In this document: positions 15,527-25,950 of the stretch, piece after piece
How the letters are laid out: each line of letters opens with the position of its first letter
Numbering within the stretch: position 1 is the stretch's first letter
NCBI GenBank assembly: GCA_030248215.1
Contig: JASANG010003623.1
Coordinates: 244,638 to 308,637 of the forward strand
Reading direction: 5' to 3'
Length of the DNA stretch: 64,000 bases
From: Enoplolaimus lenunculus
Lineage: Eukaryota > Nematoda > Enoplea > Enoplida > Thoracostomopsidae
Made by a program: the position numbers and the translations under genes
The notes under the pieces: model-generated
The model's database searches: none
Told to the model about the DNA's origin: nothing
Seen by the model: only the letters and a program-made list of their open reading frames with translations

Positions 15527-18500
15527 CGGCATCAGACGGAGTCAATACAATTTATGTTGCCGCTAGTGTTGTTGGCCAGTTTTTGGCCGACAGCGGCAGT
15601 GTTAAAAGTTTTCTGCCATTAACATATGCCGATAAAACTTGTAAAAAGTTTAGTAACAAATTTTATGCGGCAAACGGCACAGAAGTACGGACGGATGGTG
15701 TTAAAACTCTTGAATTTCGTATCAAATGTCTGAGTCGTGATTATACATGGGACTTTATTATAGCTGATGTAACACAGCCTATATTAGGTTACGATTTTTT
15801 GCGTCATTATGGCCTAATGCTTGATTGCAGTAGCAACACTCTTACTAGAGCAGTCGATCTGAAGACTAATGCAAATGTACAAAATGAGATTTGCTCTGTG
15901 TTACCTATTTCTGCGACTGACCATAGATTAATTCAACTGCTCAACCAATACAAAACACTTTTTAAACCAATTTTACCCTGTGACAAGATTGGTCATAATA
16001 TTGTACATCACATTGTGACGAAAGGTCCACCAGTTTTTGCACGTCCAAGGAGGTTATTCGGCGACAAACTAAAAATTGCTCAAGACACTTTTGCAAAGCT
16101 TGAGCAACAAGGTATAATATACCGTGGCGAATCATCATGGGCTACGCCTTTACATATGGCACCTAAAAACGATTCTAAATGTCCATGGCGACCATGCGGT
16201 GACTATAGACAATTAAATTTAGTAACAGCGCCTGATCGTTATCCTATGCCTAATATTGAAGATCTAACAAACAATTTACATGGGTGTGTCATATTTTCAA
16301 AATTAGATCTGGTTTCTGCATTTAATCAGATACCAGTTGCACAAGCCGACCAGCCCAAAACCGCAATAACAACTCCATTTGGTCTCTACATTTTTCGCCG
16401 CATGCCATTTGGTTTGCGCAATGCATCGCAAACATTTCAACGGCTAATGGACTCGGCGCTGCAAGATTTGCCGTTCGCAAAAGCATACATTGATGACGTA
16501 CTAATTGCAAGTAAATCGGAAACTGAGCATTTCGAGCACTTAAAACTAGTATTTCAAAGGTTCAAGGATTTAAATTTGCGTCTCAAAGAAGAAAAATGTC
16601 AATATTTTAGCAAATCAGTCAAATTTATTGGCATGGAAATTTCTGAAAAAGGATTCAGACCAATAACCGAAAAGATAGACGCAATTGAAAATTATCAGAT
16701 ACCTCAAACCATACGAGGTTTAAAACGATTCCTTGGCATGGCAGGATTTTACCACCGATTTGTAAAAGACTTCTCCAAAATAGCAGCTCCATTAACTTCA
16801 CTTACACGAAATGCAAAAGATAAGTCGGAGAAAAGCATATTATGGACTGATCTCGGAAAACAGGCATTTATAAATTTAAAACAAGCGTTAAAGTCTAGCA
16901 TAACGCTTGCATTTCCTCACAAACATGCAACTTTCGAGTTAACAACAGACGCATCAAGCACAGCAATTGGTGCGGTGTTACATCAAATTGTTGACAACAC
17001 CACGCAGCCAATTTCTTTCTTTTCTGCCAAATTTACTGATTCCGAGTGCAAAAAATCCGCCTTCGATCGCGAATTATTAGCCATTTATCTCAGTTTGAAA
17101 CGTTTTAACTGGTTGCTAGGGCAGAAACTAGTAATCAAGACAGATCACAAACCGCTGACAACCGCACTGTTTAAGAAAGATCCAACTCCACAACAAAGTC
17201 GTTGGTTATCATATATTGCCGAGTTCACTGACGATATTCAGCATTTGTCTGGAGTTGACAATGTTGTAGCTGATGCTTTATCTCGATCTCTGTCAGCTGT
17301 ATCAGTTAAATTTGATGAAGACTTCGCAAAAGCACAAAACGAGGACAAATTTCTCAATAAATTCTTCAACGAAACATCGCTTGATTTAGTTAGAATACCA
17401 TATGACAAGTATTCTTTGGTTTGCGATTCTTCTAGATCTTACCTACGTCCATATATTCCAGCAAGCATGCGATTCGCGTTGTTTCGAGAAATCCATGGTT
17501 TGTCTCACCCTAGTGCCAAAGCTACCTTGAAGCTGATTGCAGATCGTTATATTTGGCCAAGCATGAATAAGGATATTAAACTTTGGTCGAAACACTGTGA
17601 GCAATGTCAGCGTTCAAAAATTACAAGGTACACAAAATCGCAGGTTGGTACCATACCAACCACTGGCCGCTGGCATACAATTCACATAGATATTGTGGGC
17701 AAATTACCTCCTTCAAACGGTTACAATTATTTAATCACAATAATTGACAGATTTACTAGATGGGCGGAAGTAATTCCAGTAAAGGATATTTCAACACAAA
17801 CAGTCGCGCGCACATTAATTCATAAATGGATTAGTAGATTTGGCTTACCCAGAACAATAATCTCAGATCGTGGCAATCAATTCGAGTCTGCGGTTTGGAG
17901 CAACCTAATGGAACAGCTTGGCATCAAAAGAAAACGAACTACAGCTTATCACCCTGCTTGCAATGGTGTCATTGAACGTTTTCATAGAACATTAAAAAAC
18001 GCTCTTCGTGCACGATGTATTAATTCGCAATGGTATGACGAATTGCCGTTCACGTTACTCGGTATTCGAGTAACAGCTAATGCCGATGGTTATTGTCCAG
18101 CTGAAAAGCTGTATGGATCTTCGCTGGAGCTACCCAGTCAATTCTTCGATGATGTCAAACCTCAAATTGATAGGCCTACACCAGAATTCATGAATAAATT
18201 GTTCCAGTCTATTGCTAATTTTCGTGCCCCACAACGACAGCATTCTGCAGTTCATTTTATACCGAATGACCTTAATACGTCAAGTCATGTTTGGATTCGG
18301 AACGAATCGCCGCAATCAACGTTGCATCCGCGTTACAAAGGACCATTCAAAGTAATTTCTCGTGACAACAAAACAATTTCCATCGATTCAAAAGGTTATA
18401 CTGAAAAGGTGTCAATTGACCGTTGTAAACCAGCATTTCGAGAAGCTGAATTGTGCTCAGAACATACCGAAACAGTCAATTCAGATAATAAACTTTTCAC

Positions 18501-18825
18501 TCCCAAAGTTGGCTCTGTTGTTATGGCCAAATTTCCCCATTTTCCATGGTGGCCTGCATTAATTATTAACCCAAGTAATACAAACCTTAGTAAACAACAA
18601 AAACATTTTGATGATGTGCCCGTGCGATTTTTTGGTACTGACAAGTTAGCATTTATTCCGTTCAATAACATTAGACAATTTACAAGGAATGCGCAATCAC
18701 GACACAAGGGTGTTCAGCGTGCAATTAATTTAGCTCAACAGTTCTTGAAGAAAACTTTAATTTCAACGCAGAAGTTATCACAAAACGTTACATTTAATTT
18801 GAAACCACAAGTTCGATATATCTAA
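15496..18825 (+). CDS. Pol of the LTR retrotransposon with C-terminal PWWP domain
   Basis: Open frame overlapping the end of gag by about 30 nt and offset from it. Domains: retropepsin-type protease with ADSGS near 15586; reverse transcriptase with CGDYRQLN and YIDD (16486-16497); RNase H (TTDASS near 16948, FDRELLAIY, TDHKPL); integrase with an HHCC-type zinc region (about 17490-17620) and D-D-E core (HIDIVGK, SDRGNQFES, GVIERFHR; about 17690-18010); then, at 18505-18700, a PWWP domain: GSVVMAKFPHFPWWPA, VRFFGT, AFIPFNNI. Chromoviruses carry a chromodomain in this position; PWWP folds of host proteins read methylated H3K36 nucleosomes, so this one may steer integration. No envelope gene follows. 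Confidence 0.93.
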   Translation, partial: YGKRHYSVPIAASDGVNTIYVAASVVGQFLADSGSVKSFLPLTYADKTCKKFSNKFYAANGTEVRTDGVKTLEFRIKCLSRDYTWDFIIADVTQPILGYDFLRHYGLMLDCSSNTLTRAVDLKTNANVQNEICSVLPISATDHRLIQLLNQYKTLFKPILPCDKIGHNIVHHIVTKGPPVFARPRRLFGDKLKIAQDTFAKLEQQGIIYRGESSWATPLHMAPKNDSKCPWRPCGDYRQLNLVTAPDRYPMPNIEDLTNNLHGCVIFSKLDLVSAFNQIPVAQADQPKTAITTPFGLYIFRRMPFGLRNASQTFQRLMDSALQDLPFAKAYIDDVLIASKSETEHFEHLKLVFQRFKDLNLRLKEEKCQYFSKSVKFIGMEISEKGFRPITEKIDAIENYQIPQTIRGLKRFLGMAGFYHRFVKDFSKIAAPLTSLTRNAKDKSEKSILWTDLGKQAFINLKQALKSSITLAFPHKHATFELTTDASSTAIGAVLHQIVDNTTQPISFFSAKFTDSECKKSAFDRELLAIYLSLKRFNWLLGQKLVIKTDHKPLTTALFKKDPTPQQSRWLSYIAEFTDDIQHLSGVDNVVADALSRSLSAVSVKFDEDFAKAQNEDKFLNKFFNETSLDLVRIPYDKYSLVCDSSRSYLRPYIPASMRFALFREIHGLSHPSAKATLKLIADRYIWPSMNKDIKLWSKHCEQCQRSKITRYTKSQVGTIPTTGRWHTIHIDIVGKLPPSNGYNYLITIIDRFTRWAEVIPVKDISTQTVARTLIHKWISRFGLPRTIISDRGNQFESAVWSNLMEQLGIKRKRTTAYHPACNGVIERFHRTLKNALRARCINSQWYDELPFTLLGIRVTANADGYCPAEKLYGSSLELPSQFFDDVKPQIDRPTPEFMNKLFQSIANFRAPQRQHSAVHFIPNDLNTSSHVWIRNESPQSTLHPRYKGPFKVISRDNKTISIDSKGYTEKVSIDRCKPAFREAELCSEHTETVNSDNKLFTPKVGSVVMAKFPHFPWWPALIINPSNTNLSKQQKHFDDVPVRFFGTDKLAFIPFNNIRQFTRNAQSRHKGVQRAINLAQQFLKKTLISTQKLSQNVTFNLKPQVRYI
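15499..15542 (+). promoter_or_regulatory. -1 ribosomal frameshift signal between gag and pol
   Basis: Slippery heptamer G GGA AAC at 15499-15505, in phase with gag, followed after 6 nt by a hairpin with a perfect 8-bp stem (ACTCCGTC 15512-15519, GACGGAGT 15535-15542) that spans the gag stop. This is the standard arrangement for making Gag-Pol in retroelements. Confidence 0.8.
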
Positions 18826-18843
18826 TGGGCTCCGCTACTCCCC

Positions 18844-18853
18844 AAGGGGGTAG
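18844..18853 (+). other. Polypurine tract
   Basis: AAGGGGGTAG directly before the 3' LTR, the normal site for plus-strand priming. Confidence 0.65.
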
Positions 18854-18988
18854 TGTAAGATTTGGTGAAAAAATGAAAAAGGGATTTCAATAAAAAGTTT
18901 CTGAAATACGAACAAGTTTAAAAAACTTGAAAAATAAACGTTTTTTAACAAATAAAAAAAAGACACGTTTACTTTTGATACGCTTACA
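18854..18988 (+). repeat. 3' LTR
   Basis: Same sequence as the 5' LTR apart from about one base and a shorter A run; followed by the target duplication GTTAC. Confidence 0.95.
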
Positions 18989-18993
18989 GTTAC

Positions 18994-20680
18994 CTTCAAC
19001 ACGGGCTAGTAGCCATTGGAGCCCAGAAAAACCAGTAATTAAAAATAGCTTCGATTTTTAACATCGCAAACCATACGGTTAGATGCAAAGTTGGCGTGTA
19101 TAAATATTGTATAATACATACTTATATTATTATGCCGAGAAATTTGTCTGCCGAAAATGTTGTAACGGTGCAAAACAATAATTTTTGTTGACGGGCATTT
19201 AGCCTATGTCCTCTAGACAAACTTGGACCTCTCAAGAAAAGTATCAACCTCGCGTGTAAATCATCGGAAACTCTTGTATGCAATAACTAAAATCTTGTTA
19301 ACTCCCCCCTATCAAGGTTGCCTGACAACAGGGCTGCAGGAAAACTGAAAATAGTCAGTTTATTGTTTCATTATCCAGATGACGAGTAGTCAAATATATT
19401 AAAACATAACGTTGGCGTATTTGTTAAAATAAGATAGGGTAAAAAACAGTTCATAAAAACAACTAAGCACCAGGGTACAAACGGAGGTCTGCCTACGGCT
19501 CCGGTAGAAAATCGACCTCTGGCTCCGATAGATATTTCCCTGGAGACTCTGGCAAATTCAATAGTAAAATTTTGCAGTTTTACAAAATTTATTTGTTTGG
19601 AGTGTCTTGTTTTATCTGTTGCTATAATTCTGAGGAAAAAATTGCCGAGATCAGCGTAACACCAAACGTTTTAACAACACCATACAGATGTTTGCTAAAA
19701 TTAGCAGAGTAAATTTCGTTTTAGCAACTCAATTTCGCCTCACCTCAGGCTTCATCTACGGCTCCGGCTAATTTTGTTGACCTGTAGCTCAATTTTCGGT
19801 ATTTTTCATCTCCGGTTTCAACCTGTTAAGCAAGAGTTCGAAAAGAAATAACACAATGCATCTAGATAAAAATAGCCACATAACATAACTGGTCAAAATA
19901 TCTTGAAGAACAATGAACTCGATATGTACGATTGAATTGTTTTGTCCTCAAATTTTTGAGAGGATATAAATTTCTTCATCTCCTGTAATATTGTAGTGAT
20001 CCGAACAGAACGGGCATCTACAGCTCAGCAAACACTTTTTCACTCGCCACGGTGATACGGGCAAAATTCGATACTAACTGGGAATTTATATACTAATATA
20101 CATGCTACGGTGTTGAATGGCGATGTTTGTTTTCATACGCCAGATAATCGGATGGAACATTTCAAATCATTCAACTACCCTGTGGGATACAAAAGATGGA
20201 CAAGGAATCGGGTCGAATTCTATGTGTAATAACAAAAGACAATTACATTATCACAGCGCACATCTACTCACAGAAAGTTCATGCATGCAGGCGAAAGAAG
20301 AAGCTTTTGCTTAAGTGTGCTGTCATAATATGACTACGACTTGTATTATTGATATGCCTCTTTTGGTAAATAAAACGTATCAGACAATCAAGTTTTATCA
20401 TGAACGTGACTTGGTCTACCCAGTTTCTACCTATTTCATTGGATTCAGGTTAAAATTATGGGGTAGTAATGCAAGGTTATAAAAAATTTTGGGAATAACG
20501 CTTGAGCGGGAAATATTTTATAATTTCTTAGTTTTTCAACAAAACGCCGCTTAACAAAGTCTATAGAATTTCTCTGAAGACGCACGCATACAAATATACT
20601 CAACGCACTCGCACAAGCGCACACTCATGGATCCATAAAACCCTCATTTTCCATCCACTATCACATTTTCACCGTAACGA
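18994..20680. other. Intergenic, no gene; CCGGAG-type repeat
   Basis: Apart from the dispersed element at 19470-19840 I see no supported gene; short ORFs lack domains. Confidence 0.4.
19470..19840. repeat. Dispersed CCGGAG element, inverted copy
   Basis: Reverse complement matches 10536-10888, including CTACCGGAGCCG, GAGCCAGAGGTCGATTTT and GCAAAATTTTACTA. More diverged than the first copy. Confidence 0.6.
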
Positions 20681-21265
20681 TCTCTTCTCCAAAACTTAAA
20701 TAAACCGTATTACGTCCTTAAGCAGCATATGAAAATCATTATAAAAGCGTATAAGTTATGATAAAGAATGTCAAGGGGCTAATTATGTTAGGAAAGTGTC
20801 ATAGTTGTTCAAAATTCTGTAAGTTTTAGAACAACGTAGCGATGTAAAGTTAAAGCAGCATTGTAATTCAAGTTGAAAAATATCTTCTACAAAACTTAAA
20901 CAAACCGTATTATGTTCTTAAGCAGCATATGAAAATCATTATAAAAGCGTATAAGTTATGACAAAGAATGTCAAGGGGCAAATTTTGTTAGGAAAGTGTC
21001 ATAGTTGTCCAAAATTCTGTAAGTTTTAGAACAACGTAGCGATGTAAAGTTAAAGCAGCACAGTAATTCAAGTTGAAAAATATCTTCTACAAAACTTAAA
21101 TAAACCGTATTATGTTCTTAAGCAGCATATGAAAATCATTATAAAAGTGTATAAGTTATGATAAAGAATGTCAAGGGGCTAATTATGTTAGGAAAGTGTC
21201 ATAGTTGTCCAAAATACAGTAAGTTTTAGAACAACATAGCGACGTATAGTTGAAAATTATCCAAG
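20681..21265. repeat. 200-bp tandem repeat, about 2.9 copies
   Basis: Units start at 20681, 20881 and 21081 with TCTTCTACAAAACTTAAATA, then TTAAGCAGCATATGAAAATC and AAGAATGTCAAGGGG. The spacing is exactly 200 bp and copies are close to identical. A satellite-like unit; no ORF is conserved between copies. Confidence 0.9.
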
Positions 21266-22041
21266 TTAAAATTCAGATTAACCGTATAATTTTCTTTGCT
21301 AAAATTAGCTACATATTGTTACGCTTAGCATATGAAGACGGTGATTTTGACGTGACTAATGAAGGTGATTTCTACATAATTTTATTCAAATATTCTAAAA
21401 GCTTACCTACAAAATTTTGTATGCAGTAAAAACATATTAAATGGTTTTAAAATTAATTAGAAATGTGAAAATTAACACAGAGCTTAGACGTGAATAGCAA
21501 CTCAACAATCTGTTGCTTTTCAAAATATGAAGCCGTACGTTAATATCTCGTTTGTTACAATACAGTTTTCAATTTTTGAAAAACAGGAAATAGAATCTTT
21601 TGTTAACCAAAAGTTTGGCGTCAAGGTTTACATTAACCGAACCACAACGATATATCGAGGTGCAGGCTGACAAAATAGAAACCACCCGAAGCTTTTATAT
21701 ATTCGAAACATAAACATTAACATATCGAGGAAAACTAATTTCTTAAAGATTGCATGAATGCAAAAAAGTTATCATTGATTAGCGATGTAGTGATGTTTGA
21801 AACTGTGTATCAGTTGTTAAAAATAGTAAAAAATTTAGAGTTCCAAAGTTTTTGCGAATAGGACTTGTATATAGCATTCGTTGTGTATGAAGAATTGAAA
21901 AGGCAATAGGATCAATTTTGGTTTCGTACATTGACGCAAATGGACAAAATTTAATTTTGCTTATCAGCATTCAAATAGTGTCAAGAAACATTGACATAAC
22001 AGTAGCATTCAAACAATTATTACAGCACCGAAAGTGTAGTC

Positions 22042-22255
22042 TACACTGCAAAATATAGTAAGTCAAATTCACGCTCTCCGAAATAGGCTTTTCGGGACTA
22101 TAAAAATTGAGTCCAATTCGACTCCGCCAGAGTGCAAACGTTCGACTCAGTGAGTCGAATTTGACTCTGGCGGAGCCGAATTGGACTCAGTTTGTGTAGT
22201 TCTTAAACGCCTGTTTCGGAGACCGTCGATTTGACTCACCATTTTTTGTAGTGTA
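22042..22255. mobile_element. Foldback MITE, Tc1/mariner-like
   Basis: Nearly complete palindrome of about 214 bp. Ends CACTGCAAAATATAGTAAG / CTCACCATTTTTTGTAGTG are flanked by TA; the centre has matching GAGTCCAATTCGACTCCGCC and GGCGGAGCCGAATTGGACTC around a short loop (TTCGACTCAGTGAGTCGAA). TA duplication and CACT termini suit the Tc1/mariner group. Confidence 0.75.
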
Positions 22256-24268
22256 TTAGCAAATTGACACGATACAAATTTTGATGAGTCTCAAAACAAA
22301 TTACTAAGTTTGAAAAGAAACCATTCAGTAACATATAACACCGAATATTGCACATTACACCTATCACCGGTAAACTGGGTTATTTGCCGACGGTTGATTA
22401 TGATCAGTGGATCAAAACGTTCTTGTCTGTACAAAATCATTTAGTTAAGACCGTATACCTAATCAGAGATTTCTTAATGGTATAGTCGCAATTTGTTTTA
22501 ATATTTCATTCCGAAAGCTTGTGAACTTATTGTTTCTAGCCAAAGAAAAATATAACCTTTATAGTAACAGCGAAGAATGTCCACAAATGCAATATGATAA
22601 GCTGTACTCCTAAAAATTTCTGTTGAAATTTATGTGAAAAGTATAATTTACTGCGTGCATGGGCCTAATTCGGACCGAACCATAATCTTAGGAACCTGCT
22701 GTATTTGTGAGAATACTAGCTATGTACTTAAACCCCGTTTGTTTTTTTATGAAAATTTTAGGTGGGCAAAGAATCACAATTTTTCCCGCGCATTGAAATT
22801 CTTCACCAGCGGGTATATCCGCGTCAAAAATTGTTTTACTCGTAGTCGCATTACCCGCTGGTACACGACGAAATCTGTGCATAACGTGCAGCTCTGGTTT
22901 TAGGTATATACCTCGTACAAGGAAGTAGAAAATAGAAAGCGCTGCCTAATAGAAAGATACAAATCATTTCCTATTTGTATTATTCTCGATCTGCATCCGA
23001 GCTACCGAAGGAATCGTTTCAGCAGGCGCGTAAATTACATTCAATTTAGTACGGGATAACCTCACGTAAAAAATTTGTCAATAAACGTAGCGAGCAACAA
23101 TTGCCTCTATTTTCCCCGTTGAATAATGCCCTGCATTTGGGCTACAAAATTTGGGTAAAACGCCAATACATTTTTTAAAAATCGCCTTACTTTTAAAATG
23201 AGAACTTGCATAAAAGATCCTCTTGGTCTAAAATATTACAATCTTTTCGGAGTATTGCGTATTGTGTTGTTCAAAACTAAATTAATATAGCAAAGCAGCT
23301 GTACAGTTTTGTTTGCCGCAAGCTGAACTGTATATTTTATTAATTCCCTCAAACTGATTCTATATTTGAGGTGCCGTTCAATGTTAACGGACAGGGCCGT
23401 GCTTAACGCCACGTACACCACGACAGAGTGCTGTTTAATATTGGAATAGTGAGTAAAGCTTGACAGCAAAGCAAGCTGTAAACCAAACGTAGTATTTATA
23501 ATAAATATTAATATAAAATTTTAGTTGTATTTGGTAACATAGGCAGATGTCCTATCCGACACGAATCCTGTGCCCAGGGTAGCCATCATGAATCCGTAAG
23601 TGTGAGTAGCTACTGCAGAGCCTAAACGCCTGTTGTTGCTTGCTCAGTCATTTTTCGAAAACAATTATTTGAAGGAAATATCTATTATATAGGCACAAAA
23701 CACGCGAACATACGCTAAAATTATTATAATACGGTAACTGGACGGTTTTTCTGACTTTTATACTAGACAGGCCTAGAAATTTACGAAAAACTATACAAAT
23801 TTGTACATTTCTAGCAATTCGAAATCTTATATACTTGAAACAAAATATTAAGCATACAGAGTGCAAATCAACGAAAGGCATAATTTATTCACGTCACGGT
23901 ACGATATCAAATTTCTGTGTATTATTATGCCACGTTAATCAATTAGAATAAAATTACATTGTTTGGGTCCTATTCTCACATGGCGATGGACCGATGATTT
24001 ACGCTTTGCCCGAGGGCTGGAAAAATGGAAAATCGGAAAAACTTTTTCTAAAACTATAATTAAGTTTAACAAAACTTGCGTCAGAGTGACAAAATGTCGC
24101 AAAAAACGATACTAAATTGTTTTCTTTTACTTACGGTTCCCGTCTAGAAATATGTCCCACTTAAGCGCCAGGATCACTAATCTACTCGATGTAATTCTTG
24201 TTTGAAACCCTGAAATTTGTGGCCAGCTAACTAGCAGATGTCATTTTTTAGACATATTACAATTTTTG
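22256..24268. other. Intergenic, no gene recognised
   Basis: AT-rich. A degraded ACCCGC-type patch lies around 22785-22870 (CAGCGGGTATATCCGC, TTACCCGCTGG). Other ORFs look like chance. Confidence 0.35.
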
Positions 24269-24463
24269 GCCCATGTTGAAATAAGCGATGGACCGTTTTT
24301 CCGCGGAAATGCAATAGAGTAAGTATACACTTTAGAATAAATTTGTTGCTTAGGCTTTTAGGCTCAGGCTTAGAGGCATAGGCTTATATTTCTGCGTATA
24401 GGCTTAAGCTTAGGCTAAAGAATTTTCTTATACTACTGTTCCGGCCCTGTTCTATACATTGGT
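24269..24463. mobile_element. TTAGGC-core MITE
   Basis: Left end GGCCCATGTTGAAATAAG, then TTTTTCCGCGGAAATGCAAT, a core of TTAGGC-like units (about 24350-24420), then CTACTGTTCCGGCCCTGTTC and TATACATTGG. Same part order as the other copies. Confidence 0.65.
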
Positions 24464-24747
24464 CCACGTTTTTGTAGGATCCATTAATGTCTTTGTATTT
24501 GTTGAAAAAGCATTTTCTTACTTTTAGCGTTTTTTCTGTTTTCCGGTAAAATCCATCGTTTCCGCTCGATTCAAGTTTTCCCTATAGAAACCCAACCTTG
24601 CCAGTTAGAGATACATTTCCAAACGAACAAACTTATACGGGTCTGCTCTTGACAAATTTCTGACAACAATCAAAACCTTCCCAACATAAACGGTGCATAG
24701 TTAAAGTTTGCTTTCACGTCTTAAACTCAAGTTGTTTTATATGCTCA

Positions 24748-24953
24748 ATAGCCGTAAAATTTTTCCTACTTTGAACAGAAAAAACTGTACCTTGACGAAC
24801 AAAAAGCTGTCGAAACTTTCGAGCCTCTTTCGATAACAGGTAAAATAAATTCTTTCTTGAAAGCAGTAGCAGATCCAGAAATTAATAACAAAGGAGACCG
24901 CGTTTTAATACGAAACGTTAGTTTCGACCGCTGTTGGGGGACTAGGCCGAGGT
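24748..24953 (+). other. Unrecognised open frame, possible exon or gene fragment
   Basis: About 65 codons open after a stop, ending TGA. The sequence looks protein-like (YFEQKKLYLDEQKAVETF, then INSFLKAVADPEINNKGD and VLIRNVSFDRCWG) with mixed charged and hydrophobic residues, unlike most frames nearby. No start Met, no recognised family. May be an exon, a decayed transposon ORF, or chance. Confidence 0.2.
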
Positions 24954-25740
24954 GACTTTTTTCGGTCCACAAATGCTGGAAAAACAAATGCTACAACTAA
25001 AGACGACCAGCAGCGAGCTGGCAACTCTAATCTGAATACTGTCCTCAGTTTGTGTGCTTTTCAGTTGGATGGCAATCTAACTACTTTGTACGTGGTAGTT
25101 TATAACTAAAACAATAACTTTTGATATGCTTCGGTCTGTCGGAAATCTCACTTTTGTTTCCTTCTCATTTTGTAATGACAAAAAATTTGTACAGTTTCAG
25201 TAATGAACTACAATGGTGACGTTCTACTGCTCCCTACATAAATTTTGAAACAGTTTTTGCTTTTACGATGATACTTTGGTTGCGGAAACGAAACGTTCAT
25301 CTAAGTAACTGTTCGCACGAAGCAGAGCATCGCACTAAAGTGATTCCGCTAAATACAAATATCAGATTTCTCACAGTAAGGATTGCAGGGATGAGCTTGG
25401 GTCCATGCACTTGAGAATAGAGAATTTCTTTCTAAAGTTTGCCCGGAAAACGGCGACATTTTCCGCTCTGGGTCAGAACCGATGTATTTTAATTTATTTT
25501 CATGACGTCTACTTTGTGGCCCAAACAGGTTGGCCACAGAGTGGGGATATTGTGAGGCGTTCAATTTAGCGGTTTTGAAATTTTTTGACATTCGGTTAAA
25601 AATAAAGGTGCATATGCGGGAGTGTGTTCGAGCTTGCGGCTACCTAGGTCATCTGGGTTAATAACCTCCCAAGCCAATCCGGGGTATTAAGCGTTTTTAC
25701 TTCCCCATCTTGCGCTTAACTGTTATATACCCCCTCTTTG

Positions 25741-25790
25741 TTGTTTGTTGTTATTGTTGCTGTTGTGTTGCTTATGTTTGTTTTTGAAAT
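25741..25790. repeat. GTT-rich microsatellite
   Basis: Interrupted TTG/GTT repeats (GTTGTTTGTTGTTATTGTTG). Confidence 0.7.
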
Positions 25791-25799
25791 TTCTAGCTA

Positions 25800-25950
25800 A
25801 TGCAAATCAGCAGCCGAGTTTTAGAGTTTTAATAAAAATTTTCGAATTTTACGAAAGCTTATGCAAATAAGCTTCGGTTTTTGCAAATTTCTATTAGCCA
25901 ATATTTTTGGTATAAAGGCTGGCGCTGTCTTAGCAATTCATGTATTCAGT
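25800..25950 (+). promoter_or_regulatory. Promoter-like cluster: octamer-like, CCAAT and TATA boxes
   Basis: ATGCAAAT at about 25801 and 25861, CCAAT at 25899, TATAAA at 25911-25916, and TTCAGT near 25945. The order resembles a strong pol II promoter, yet no convincing ORF follows; ATGTTTCGGCGC at about 26046 opens only a dozen codons. Could serve an unrecognised spliced or non-coding transcript. Confidence 0.3.

Larger units (their letters stand above)
13973..18988 (+). mobile_element. Ty3/Gypsy LTR retrotransposon, CsRn1-like, looks whole
   Basis: 5016 bp, bounded by a perfect 5-bp target duplication GTTAC (13968-13972 and 18989-18993). Parts in order: 137-bp LTR, tRNA-Trp primer site, leader, gag, frameshift signal, pol (protease, reverse transcriptase, RNase H, integrase, PWWP domain), purine tract, 135-bp LTR. 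The two LTRs differ by about one substitution and an A-run length, so the insertion is young. Both large reading frames are open and no breaks were noticed. The tRNA-Trp primer site and a C-H-C-C type Gag zinc finger fit the CsRn1 clade; clade placement is inferred without a tree. Confidence 0.93.
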
